From: Clostridium kluyveri
GTDB lineage: Bacteria > Bacillota > Clostridia > Clostridiales > Clostridiaceae
Assembly (NCBI RefSeq): GCF_001902295.1
Contig: NZ_CP018335.1
Span: forward strand, 2,232,001-2,296,000
Length of the DNA stretch: 64,000 nt
Direction: 5' to 3'
A program made the position numbers and the translations under genes. Shown here one piece after another: positions 55,295 to 63,225 of this stretch (within the stretch, counting starts at the first letter, position 1; the number at the start of each line of letters is the position of its first letter). The notes beneath the pieces are model-generated. The model was given only the letters and a program-made list of their open reading frames with translations, did not search any database and was not told where the DNA came from.

Positions 55295-56611
55295 TCAGTT
55301 AAAATTTCTAACCAGTGTAGCTATATCTTCAAGTAAAGTAACTGCACCTTTATATCCTATATAGGTTTTATCTAAAACCACACTGTCCCATATAGGAAAG
55401 GATATATGGTGAATAGGAACATTAATTTTACCTGCAATTTCGTCTTCTAATGAACTTCCAAGTATCAATTCAACTTCACTATTTTCAATGATTTCATTTA
55501 TTCTCCCTTGATCCTCTTCAAAATATAAATCTACTTCCTCTGAAGATAAAGAGCTCTCCATTTCTTTTATTAAATGCTCTTTATAAATATCCTCTGGATT
55601 ATCTGTAATAATAATAGTTTTAGGTATAAGTCCTAATTCTTCTAAAAAGCTACTTATACTCGATACCAAATTTGATTCAGAAATAATTGCAAATTCTTTT
55701 TGTAAATTATATTCATAATAAAAATCCGCTATGTTTTCCAAATAATAATTGAGTCTATTCTCTTCAGACCTTATAAATTCATCTATTATATTTTCACTTA
55801 TATCAAGCTGTCTGCCAATTTTTTTTATAAAAGAACCTGTATTGAAACCCACAGGTAAACTATTAAAATTTAAATAAGGTATATTATATTTATCTTTTAA
55901 ATATTCTACTGCTCTTATTCCTCGAGATGAAAATACCAAATTTAATCCGGCATTAGGAATCTGCTGCCATTTTTCAATACCTTGTTCAAATCCAAATAAA
56001 GTATTTACTCTTAATCCTATAGACTCTAAAATTCTTTTTAATTCAAATAAATTGCCCTGCCAAAACACATCCTGATTTGGAATAATTCCAAATATATTTA
56101 CAAATTCTTTTTCCCTTTTAGAAGATACCTCATAAATTTTAGGCAGCTGTTCAATTAAAGTTCTTACTGTAATTTCATATCCATAGTGTATATCTCCCTT
56201 AAATCCAGGAGCTTGTACATTTATAACAGGATATTTCTGTTCCTGAGCCTCTTTCGTCATAGCCGGTATATCGTCACCCACCAGTTCAGTAGCACATCCG
56301 CTTAAGACTACATATAAATCAGCATCCAGCACTTTAATGGTATTTTTTATCTGCTCTCTCAATCTAGATGTTCCTCCAAAAATCACCTGCTTTTCAATGA
56401 CATTACTAGAAGACACCTGAATACCACCAGTATACCCAGAGCCTCTATTACCACTTACTTTGTTTACTCCTAAATATTGTTGAACTGCACAACCTGCAGT
56501 TGAATGTACAATAGGTACAGCTCTTTCTATATTTTCAACTGTCTGAAGTGCTCCAGAGAATGCACAGCTATTTCTTGAAGCATCAACTATGCTAGTATTA
56601 TTTATATCCAT
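55295..56611 (-). CDS. Nitrogenase-like subunit with three cluster cysteines (NifK-like)
   Basis: 438 aa oxidoreductase/nitrogenase component 1 family. Cys16 (NSCAFSGA), Cys41 (HSTAGCAVQ) and Cys106 (VVLSGCATELVGDDI) align with the three P-cluster cysteines of nitrogenase subunits, and KQVIFGGTSRLREQI is the standard intervening motif. It is shorter than NifK (about 520). It forms the catalytic heterotetramer with the neighbouring subunit, three bases upstream. The start follows AGGAGG. Substrate unknown; not nitrogen fixation, since no nifEN, nifB or FeMo-cofactor genes are present. Confidence 0.88.
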   Translation of the reverse strand: MDINNTSIVDASRNSCAFSGALQTVENIERAVPIVHSTAGCAVQQYLGVNKVSGNRGSGYTGGIQVSSSNVIEKQVIFGGTSRLREQIKNTIKVLDADLYVVLSGCATELVGDDIPAMTKEAQEQKYPVINVQAPGFKGDIHYGYEITVRTLIEQLPKIYEVSSKREKEFVNIFGIIPNQDVFWQGNLFELKRILESIGLRVNTLFGFEQGIEKWQQIPNAGLNLVFSSRGIRAVEYLKDKYNIPYLNFNSLPVGFNTGSFIKKIGRQLDISENIIDEFIRSEENRLNYYLENIADFYYEYNLQKEFAIISESNLVSSISSFLEELGLIPKTIIITDNPEDIYKEHLIKEMESSLSSEEVDLYFEEDQGRINEIIENSEVELILGSSLEDEIAGKINVPIHHISFPIWDSVVLDKTYIGYKGAVTLLEDIATLVRNFN

Positions 56612-56614
56612 ACC

Positions 56615-58036
56615 TTATTTTACCTCCTGTTTTATATACCAATTAGTACTTCTGTTATACCAATTTTTGTTATAAGGTAACTTATCTGCTTTTGCAAGTT
56701 TCTCCACAAATTTTTTATTTTTAATTGCTTTATTAATGATCTTTATAAAATTTCTAACACCATTAAATCCCAGTATATCCAAATTATCGACAGCAACAGA
56801 GGAGATTCCAAGCTTTGCGGCTAAAACACTATGATGACTTAATCCTATATATAAATCAGGATTCAATCTATTTAAAATACTTTCCTCTTCAAAAGGCTGC
56901 CCATCTGCCACATGAAATTTTATGTTTTCATCTAAATTTTGAATATAGATTAAATCTTCTTTATTTAAATTATCTATATGATCTACAGTTATTCCCGCTA
57001 GGCTTCCTTCAAATTCTTTTATTAACTTTACAACTGAAAATGCCTTAGAAGCAGGTAAATTTATATATACTCTTAATCCATTTAATTTATTCTTATTCAC
57101 ATATTCTTTTAAATTATCAGAATGTTTGTAAAGTATATCTTCTACATTTTTTTCTAATCCCAAAGTTTTTGCTATACTTATAATCCAATTATTTGTCCCT
57201 TGCACACCTATAGGATATAAATTTGATAAAAATGGTATTCCATATTTTTCTTCTAGCGATTTAACAAAATAATCTCCTTCATCCTTGTTTATACTGATAG
57301 AAAGTGCTGCTTTAGATACTTTATTGATATTTTCTAATGTTGAAAATCGTGGTAATATATTTGCTTCAATACCTATTTCATTTAATAAATTTTTAATTTC
57401 ATCCAGTTCTCTTTCACTTTCAGATATAGATATTAAATTTATAAGATTAGATTGAGTTTCTTCTTTTTTATTTGTAACTAAATATTTGCAAATGGCATGA
57501 AATACAATATCGCTTCCATATATTCTAGCTTTAGATTTAAATCCATCAGAAAAAATGGGAACAATTTTTATATTTAATTCGTCCTCAAGTTCAATTAAAG
57601 GAGATAAAATATCATCATTATTTATAGCTATTACAGGTGTGGCCACAATAAAAACTACACTAGGCTTATAACTTTTATATAATTTTTTTATTGCCAATTC
57701 TAATTTTTCACCACTTCCTAAAATTGAATCTTTTTCATTTAAATTGGTGACAATCCATCTTCTAGAATTAGAATTATCTTTAGATAAGATATTTAATTGA
57801 ACTGCACTGCATCCAAGTGGTCCATGAATTACTATACCTGCATCATCAATACCACTAAGTGCCTGAAGAATGTATATAATCTCATCAAATGAGGTTTGAG
57901 AAAATGTTCTTATCTTCTGATCTATTTTACCTTCTTCTATACTATTTAGAATTTGATTAACATCTCCAAAATATGCACTTAAGGTATTCAACCTTTTTTC
58001 TCTTATTTGAGGTTTTCTCCTGTCCAACAATCCCAT
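56615..58036 (-). CDS. Nitrogenase-like subunit with one cluster cysteine (NifD-like)
   Basis: 473 aa. Same family: VIHGPLGCSAVQ (Cys76) matches the central P-cluster Cys, followed by NLNEKDSILGSGEKLELAI. The other two positions lack Cys: the first region reads RTFSQTSFDE and the third FIVATPVIAINNDDI. Only one other Cys (183) exists. This 3+1 ligand pattern with its partner suggests a [4Fe-4S] cluster, as in DPOR/COR-type enzymes, rather than an eight-iron P-cluster. The start follows CAGGAGG. Confidence 0.86.
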   Translation of the reverse strand: MGLLDRRKPQIREKRLNTLSAYFGDVNQILNSIEEGKIDQKIRTFSQTSFDEIIYILQALSGIDDAGIVIHGPLGCSAVQLNILSKDNSNSRRWIVTNLNEKDSILGSGEKLELAIKKLYKSYKPSVVFIVATPVIAINNDDILSPLIELEDELNIKIVPIFSDGFKSKARIYGSDIVFHAICKYLVTNKKEETQSNLINLISISESERELDEIKNLLNEIGIEANILPRFSTLENINKVSKAALSISINKDEGDYFVKSLEEKYGIPFLSNLYPIGVQGTNNWIISIAKTLGLEKNVEDILYKHSDNLKEYVNKNKLNGLRVYINLPASKAFSVVKLIKEFEGSLAGITVDHIDNLNKEDLIYIQNLDENIKFHVADGQPFEEESILNRLNPDLYIGLSHHSVLAAKLGISSVAVDNLDILGFNGVRNFIKIINKAIKNKKFVEKLAKADKLPYNKNWYNRSTNWYIKQEVK

Positions 58037-58091
58037 CCAAAATTCCTCCTGTTCTTAATTATCATTGTGGAATTATACACTTTACCTTAAT

Positions 58092-59111
58092 CTACTTTAT
58101 ATTTTCAGGTTTATACGTAAGTTTTTCTGGAAGTGCTTCCTTTAAAGCATCCGTATCTATTTTATCTTTTAAATTAAATCCACCTTTAATCAATTTATTA
58201 GTTGAAGAATATTCATACACATCTTGCAGCTGTTTTACATCGTCGTCATTTAACCTTATGTCATTCGAACGTGATTTAATATCTTTTTCCAAACTATCTT
58301 TTGGAGCTTTTAAAGCTTTAGCCATTACTTCAGCTGCCCCTGATGGGTCTTGATTCATATATTCATTAGCATCATTCAATGCCAATAATATATTTTTTAC
58401 TACATCTTTCTGCCCCAAAAATTTGCTGTTAGCCGCCAAAAATCCACGAGCTGCAAATGGTATGTCTGCCTTACTTCCTATAACTTTAGCTCCTTTTACA
58501 GTTAAAGCTTTATCTAGAAGGTTTCCAGAAAAAAATGTTGCTTGGACATCTCCTTTTTCAAATGCCGATAGAATTTCTGCATCTGAGCTAAATCCCTGTT
58601 TTTTCACTTCGTCTATTTTTATATTATATTTTTCCAAATACCTCACCATAGCATATTCATCTACAGTACCTCTTTTGACTCCGATAGGCTTCCCTTTTAA
58701 TTCTTCAGGAGAATTTATTCCATCACGAGCCACCACTTTCTCTTTACTTGAATCAACTTGCTGAATAAAGCTAAAAATTTTCAAATCTCCGCTGCTTAAT
58801 CTGGAAAGTGCTGCAAAATCCATTGCCAATCCAACATCAACCTGATTAGTAAGTACAGCATCTATAGTATCAATTCCATAGGAATATGGATTGATTTGAG
58901 CATTAATACCATATTTTTTAAAATAACCTTTATCTCTGGCAACATAAAAAGCAGTGGAAAAGACACTGGAATCAGCTCCAATTTTAACTGTTACTTCCTT
59001 CTTAGATGAATCTGACGTACTTTCATTTTGTGAACTACTGCCGCATCCAGTAACTATAACCATTATTACAGTAATAAATAAAACAATTAAAGATAATTTT
59101 TTAATTTTCAT
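58092..59111 (-). CDS. Orphan sulfonate-type binding lipoprotein
   Basis: 339 aa. Lipobox region VTGC after a hydrophobic signal (Cys near 23), then an SsuA-like fold: KIGADSSVFSTAFYVARDKG and YGIDTIDAVLTNQVDVGLAM. Close paralogue of ssuA, but no permease or ATPase follows, so it must share SsuBC or another ABC system. Its place between the radical SAM gene and the nitrogenase-like subunits implies it captures their substrate. The start is ATG behind GAGGAG. Confidence 0.88.
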   Translation of the reverse strand: MKIKKLSLIVLFITVIMVIVTGCGSSSQNESTSDSSKKEVTVKIGADSSVFSTAFYVARDKGYFKKYGINAQINPYSYGIDTIDAVLTNQVDVGLAMDFAALSRLSSGDLKIFSFIQQVDSSKEKVVARDGINSPEELKGKPIGVKRGTVDEYAMVRYLEKYNIKIDEVKKQGFSSDAEILSAFEKGDVQATFFSGNLLDKALTVKGAKVIGSKADIPFAARGFLAANSKFLGQKDVVKNILLALNDANEYMNQDPSGAAEVMAKALKAPKDSLEKDIKSRSNDIRLNDDDVKQLQDVYEYSSTNKLIKGGFNLKDKIDTDALKEALPEKLTYKPENIK

Positions 59112-59124
59112 CAATATCTACTCC

Positions 59125-60306
59125 TCATTTAAATATAGGTAATAATTCATCTTCTATTTTATACAAGTCATGACAAAGTGTTGTAGGCTCAGCATTACAA
59201 TCATATAATTGCTCATAGGTAAATCCTGCTTTTTTAAATATACTATATACTTTATATGCCATGTCCAAATGCCATTCCGGTTCCGGTGTGCGATGTCCTT
59301 CCAAAGCTGAACCTGGATTCGGACACCATGCCCCTGCAAAACATATTACTCCCTTTGATGCAAGATATTCTACACCCTCCAATGTAGAATTTTTAGGTTC
59401 AATTCCAGCAACTATATTGGATCTTATCTTACCAAATCCAAACACTTTTACAGCATATTCCAGAGCTTTTATCCAGTTATTCCAACCACCACATTGTTCT
59501 ACCTTACCAGGACAAATACTTTTAAAAATATTCTTGTCCCAGATTTCTATATTCATTGCCATTGTTCTATATCCTGCTTCCTTGTATTTATCAATAACCT
59601 CTAAATCAACCGGGGCTCCTATAACTCCTGTTCCATTAAAATCATCTGAACCTGCATGTTCTCTAATAGATTCAGCTACATCGACGTAATAATCCACTTC
59701 TCTTCTCTCTGGAATAAATCCTCCTGTAACCGTAACATGTTTAGCTCCTTCTTTATACGCAGCTGCCACCACTTCACCTATCTGTTTTGGATTTTTTATA
59801 AAGATTTCTTCCTTTTCTGCATAGGTATCTTTGGTGGAATTTATGTTACAAAACAAACAATCCAATCCTTTGTCTTTCAACGCACATTCATTACTATATA
59901 CTACAAAGATAGTACCTTCCCTATTATAGGTGGCTATATGTGACATCTCCGTACCATCTGAAGTCTTATAATCATAGTATTTGGGGCGATTTAAAAATTC
60001 TATAGAAAATATTTCTTTATTGCCTTCTGTAAGATAATAAATACTATTATCATATTTAATTTCATATCTAGAATTATTATTCCATCTAAAATTTACTTTC
60101 AATCCACCTGGAGTATTAAATCCTACAGGGAAATCAATACCATTATACGTATGATGATCCATTTCAAATAATGTATGAATTTGCTTTTGATATTTTTTAT
60201 CAAAATCCAAATGTTTGAATATCAGAGGTTCCGCCTTTATTCCTTCAACCATCACTGCATTTTTTATAGCCAATTCTCTGTGCAATTGTTTTTTTATATC
60301 ACTCAT
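59125..60306 (-). CDS. Radical SAM protein with CX8CX2C motif, copy B
   Basis: 393 aa paralogue of copy A, with the same NECALKDKGLDCLFCN cluster loop (C141, C150, C153), the GGF SAM strand (HVTVTGGF) and the C-terminal cysteines in SICPGKVEQCGG, GAWCPNP and YDCNAEPTTLCHD. Second gene of the nif-like operon, 58 bases after nifH. It may be a maturase for the cofactor (a NifB-type role) or a catalytic step acting on the same sulfur compound. Presence of a copy beside metK, away from the nif-like genes, argues somewhat for a catalytic role. Confidence 0.85.
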   Translation of the reverse strand: MSDIKKQLHRELAIKNAVMVEGIKAEPLIFKHLDFDKKYQKQIHTLFEMDHHTYNGIDFPVGFNTPGGLKVNFRWNNNSRYEIKYDNSIYYLTEGNKEIFSIEFLNRPKYYDYKTSDGTEMSHIATYNREGTIFVVYSNECALKDKGLDCLFCNINSTKDTYAEKEEIFIKNPKQIGEVVAAAYKEGAKHVTVTGGFIPERREVDYYVDVAESIREHAGSDDFNGTGVIGAPVDLEVIDKYKEAGYRTMAMNIEIWDKNIFKSICPGKVEQCGGWNNWIKALEYAVKVFGFGKIRSNIVAGIEPKNSTLEGVEYLASKGVICFAGAWCPNPGSALEGHRTPEPEWHLDMAYKVYSIFKKAGFTYEQLYDCNAEPTTLCHDLYKIEDELLPIFK

Positions 60307-60364
60307 ATAAAAATCCTCCTACTTAAAATTTTATTTACAGATGACACTACCCCTTCTAACTCAA

Positions 60365-61237
60365 TTAAATTGAAGCGGGGCCTTCTACAACTTTAGGGTC
60401 AAACTTGTATATTTTATCCCCCCAGTTTCTAGCCCAATCTCTAAGTTCATTAACACTTAATGGATTAGGTATGCTTAAATCCTCATCTTCTGCTATAAAC
60501 TTTGCTAGTTTTCTATAAATATCAGCATGTTCAGATTTTGGATTAGCTTCAATTACAGTTTTCCCATAGAGTTCACTTTGAGACACTACTAATGACCTTG
60601 GAACGTATCCCACTACTTTAGTCCCCGTTTTTCCAGCAAAATCACTCACTATTGCCTTAGAATAACTTGCACTTAATCCATTACCAATTATCCCTCCAAG
60701 CTTTGCCCCTCCAGTTGGTGCATATTTATTTATTGCCTTAAAAAGATTATTTGCAGCATAAATGGCCATAAAATCTGATGATGTTACAACATATGCTCTA
60801 TCTGTAATACCATCTCTTATTGGTACTGCAAATCCGCCGCACACAACATCTCCTAAAACATCATACAGTACATAATCTGCCTTATACTTTTCGAATAAAT
60901 CTAGTTCCTGTAGAAGTGAAACTGCTGCATTAATTCCTCTACCTGCACAGCCCACTCCTGGAACCGGTCCTCCAGCTTCAATACATAGAACTCCCCCAAA
61001 CCCCACTTTGGAGATATCTTCTAATTTAACATTACTACTTCCTCTCAAACTATCTAATACCGTAGTAAGATAATTTCCTCCCCTTAAAGTGTTAGTGGAA
61101 TCACTTTTTGGATCACATCCAATTTGTATTACCCTATATCCTGATTCAGCCAAGGCAGCACTGATATTTGAAGTAGTTGTAGACTTTCCTATTCCGCCTT
61201 TACCATAGATAGCTATATGCTTTGTCTTTTTAATCAT
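60365..61237 (-). CDS. NifH-like reductase (Fe protein)
   Basis: 290 aa homodimeric ATPase delivering electrons to the NifDK-like protein. Walker A GKGGIGKST (12-20), [4Fe-4S] ligands Cys97 (GVGCAGRG) and Cys133 (VVCGGFAVPIR), switch DVLGD. All residues of a working Fe protein are present. First gene of the S-box 6 operon. The start follows GAAAGGAAAA. It is in a nitrogenase-like set, not in a nif fixation cluster. Confidence 0.93.
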   Translation of the reverse strand: MIKKTKHIAIYGKGGIGKSTTTSNISAALAESGYRVIQIGCDPKSDSTNTLRGGNYLTTVLDSLRGSSNVKLEDISKVGFGGVLCIEAGGPVPGVGCAGRGINAAVSLLQELDLFEKYKADYVLYDVLGDVVCGGFAVPIRDGITDRAYVVTSSDFMAIYAANNLFKAINKYAPTGGAKLGGIIGNGLSASYSKAIVSDFAGKTGTKVVGYVPRSLVVSQSELYGKTVIEANPKSEHADIYRKLAKFIAEDEDLSIPNPLSVNELRDWARNWGDKIYKFDPKVVEGPASI

Positions 61238-61272
61238 AATAAATTTTCCTTTCTCAATAATTTTACTATGCC

Positions 61273-61305
61273 TATACTTTTTACTATTTTGGTATAAAGT
61301 GTATA
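61273..61305. promoter_or_regulatory. TACC/GGTA dyad in the nif-like leader
   Basis: TATACTTTTTACTATTTTGGTATAAAGTGTATA, about 35 bases upstream of the nifH-like start (arms TATACTTTTTAC and GGTATAAAGTgTATA). Confidence 0.55.
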
Positions 61306-61384
61306 CAATTTCATTTCTCTATTTTTTCATTTCCATCACCCCACATATTCTTACTTATTTTCTACTAAATACATACACAATAAA

Positions 61385-61423
61385 AGGTCAAGCATAACTT
61401 ATTATTATAAGTTAGCTTGACCT
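61385..61423 (-). repeat. Second hairpin of the nif-like leader
   Basis: AGGTCAAGCTAACTTAT pairs with ATAAGTTATGCTTGACCT, then TTTTATT. This is the most regular of the four copies. Confidence 0.6.
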
Positions 61424-61442
61424 CCAGTATTCTAGTCAGTCC

Positions 61443-61603
61443 AAATAAAAAACTTCCTATGGAGAGAACCCATAAGAAGCTGTATCCTATTGTCTCTCAT
61501 CTTTCAGGTTATATTACCTGCTGGAATTAGCACCATTGAATGTAAATACATTCAGGTTGCCGGGCATCATAGGGCCAGTCCCTCCACCTCTCTTGATAAG
61601 AAG
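61443..61603 (-). promoter_or_regulatory. SAM-I riboswitch 6, upstream of the nif-like operon
   Basis: Same aptamer order and terminator as riboswitch 5. The P3 helix is a perfect GAATGTA/TACATTC stem. Low SAM should therefore switch on the nitrogenase-like system. Confidence 0.96.
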
Positions 61604-61631
61604 TTATCTAATTCATTTTTAATTTACGTAC

Positions 61632-61660
61632 ATAATATAACTTTTAAAATGCTTTGTCAA
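61632..61660 (-). promoter_or_regulatory. Promoter of the nif-like operon
   Basis: TTGACA (61660-61655), 17 bases, TATTAT (61637-61632). Confidence 0.8.
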
Positions 61661-61701
61661 CATAAAATTTTTATTTATTATAATTTATCTTTTTATTTTC
61701 A

Positions 61702-62709
61702 TTATATTTTACTGTCAATGCATCTTTCCAAAAGCAAAGCCGCAGCCCCTATTGAAATTGCATCCTCTTTAAAATATCCATCTCTTTTAAAAATAACCTT
61801 TTCAGGAACATATCTTACACACGTTTCATAAAACAAATCCGAATTAATTAAAGGTCCACTTAATATAACACAATTTAAATCCAATAAATCAATATAAAAT
61901 TCCATACTTTTTCCCAATTTAGAGGCAGCATCAAAAATTATCTTTTCAGACAGTTCATTGTTTTTTTGAACTGAAAGGCATACCTTATTAAAATCAACAT
62001 CTTGATTTGTATTGATAACCATATGCTCAAAAGCATATTCATTATCATCTACTGTTTTTATAATTCTATCTTGTAAAATTGTCCCTTCCCTTACTCTCAA
62101 TCCACAATTAAAATAAGCTAGATTTTTAAATTGTTTTCCACTGCCATATAAATACTCTGCAATAGCAGCTGAATTTGCACCATTTTCACTAACTACATTA
62201 CATTCCAATTTTTTTTCAAGTATTTCATCTATATTCACATCATTCCAGACATCTGTTTCAATTCCAAGTCCTACTCCAATAAGATCAATAAGCTCCAAAC
62301 TTAATTCTATGTAAGCATCACTTATAATTCTTACAATTTTTTCCACAACTTCATTATATGAATTGGAAGAATCAACATAAAAACTCTTTTTATAAAAAAT
62401 TTCCATTCTTAAATTTACTATGGAAACTTGTACATGAGTTTTAGATATATCTATCCCTATAATATAAAATCTACATACGTTTATATCATACAGAATAGGT
62501 TTTCTACCTCCTGTAGATTCTCCTATACATTTCTGTACTATAATACGTTTTTTTTCAAGAGGACTCATAATACGATTTAATGAAGTCAATTTCATTCCTG
62601 TTCTAAGCAGGATTTCATTCTTAGTCATGGCTCCATCTTTCTGAATTAAATTAAATATATTTTTTTCATCCGGGTTTAAATCTTTAAATAATCTATAATT
62701 GTCCACCAT
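61702..62709 (-). CDS. ROK-family-like transcriptional regulator
   Basis: 335 aa. N-terminal winged helix (TKNEILLRTGMKLTSLNRIM, about 35-55) and an ASKHA/ROK domain (FYIIGIDISKTHVQVSIVN from about 95). Sugar-kinase hallmarks are missing: the usual ENDANAAALAE reads ENGANSAAIAE, and the CXCGXXGC zinc motif is absent (FNCGLRVREG). So it likely binds a non-sugar ligand or none. I use ATG at 62709, ten bases after AAAGG. It sits between the nif-like operon and the divergent thiS unit, so it may regulate either. Confidence 0.78.
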   Translation of the reverse strand: MVDNYRLFKDLNPDEKNIFNLIQKDGAMTKNEILLRTGMKLTSLNRIMSPLEKKRIIVQKCIGESTGGRKPILYDINVCRFYIIGIDISKTHVQVSIVNLRMEIFYKKSFYVDSSNSYNEVVEKIVRIISDAYIELSLELIDLIGVGLGIETDVWNDVNIDEILEKKLECNVVSENGANSAAIAEYLYGSGKQFKNLAYFNCGLRVREGTILQDRIIKTVDDNEYAFEHMVINTNQDVDFNKVCLSVQKNNELSEKIIFDAASKLGKSMEFYIDLLDLNCVILSGPLINSDLFYETCVRYVPEKVIFKRDGYFKEDAISIGAAALLLERCIDSKI

Positions 62710-62857
62710 AATTATCATACCTTTAAAAATCAAATACAAAAAACTTACCCCTATAATAAACTGAAACCTAGGGCTATGTCAATAGCATAACAGTGAAAAA
62801 TATATTATTGACAGGATTAATTTAAGTATGTTAGTATTTAAATAATTAAATATTAAA

Positions 62858-63015
62858 TTCTTATCAAGAGAGGTAGAGGGACTGGCCCTGTGATACCCGG
62901 CAACCTGATTGTTTTCAATGGTGCTAATTCCAGCAGGCATGTATTTGCTTGACAGATGAGAAACTTGAATGAAAGACTTTCTTGTAACTCATAGCAAGGA
63001 GGTTTTTATTTTGGT
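62858..63015 (+). promoter_or_regulatory. SAM-I riboswitch 7, upstream of thiS-thiF
   Basis: Plus-strand CUUAUCAAGAGAGGUAGAGG, GACUGGCCCUGUGAUACCCGG, CAAUGGUGCUAAUUCCAGCAGG, GAUGAGAAAC; terminator CTTTCTTG/CAAGGAGG with TTTTTATTTT. A TTGACA lies at 62808-62813 but the -10 is weak. Confidence 0.94.
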
Positions 63016-63135
63016 TATCAAGTTTTTACGGTTTAGGAGTTTGCTCATGAGAGGAACCTATCTAGAGGGCAGTAGTGCTTGTTTACCACTTTGAAAAAGC
63101 TGAGGATATCAGCTAAATTACAGTTTTTGGATAAA
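63015..63135. repeat. Diverged copy of the structured element in the thiS leader
   Basis: Collinear with 8737-8885: GGTTATCAAGTTTTTACGG, AGTTTGCT, CAGTAGTGCTTG, CCACTTTGAAAAAG, then GGATAAA. The core stem is replaced by AGCTGA/TCAGCT. Outer repeat arms are not kept. Confidence 0.5.
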
Positions 63136-63145
63136 TTTATATTTT

Positions 63146-63170
63146 CTTTTTACCAAAACGGTTAAAACAT
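63146..63170. promoter_or_regulatory. TACC/GGTT dyad in the thiS leader
   Basis: CTTTTTACC-AAAAC-GGTTAAAAC, about 55 bases upstream of thiS; related to the dyads in four minus-strand S-box leaders. Confidence 0.45.
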
Positions 63171-63225
63171 CAAATGGTGTGAATTTTCTTATGCTATTTA
63201 ATATTAAAATAACAAGGAGGACGTC

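Noticed and set aside
54407..61237. Calling the operon nitrogen fixation genes (nifHDK)
   Set aside because: P-cluster cysteines are incomplete in the D-like subunit and nifB, nifE, nifN and molybdenum genes are absent.
55295..61237. Naming the genes marH, marD and marK
   Set aside because: Context fits methylthio-alkane reductase logic, but I cannot test orthology, and the radical SAM and lipoprotein partners may indicate another enzyme.
62801..62840. Promoter for S-box 7
   Set aside because: TTGACA is present at 62808 but the expected -10 position reads TTAGTA, so it is not listed as a promoter feature.
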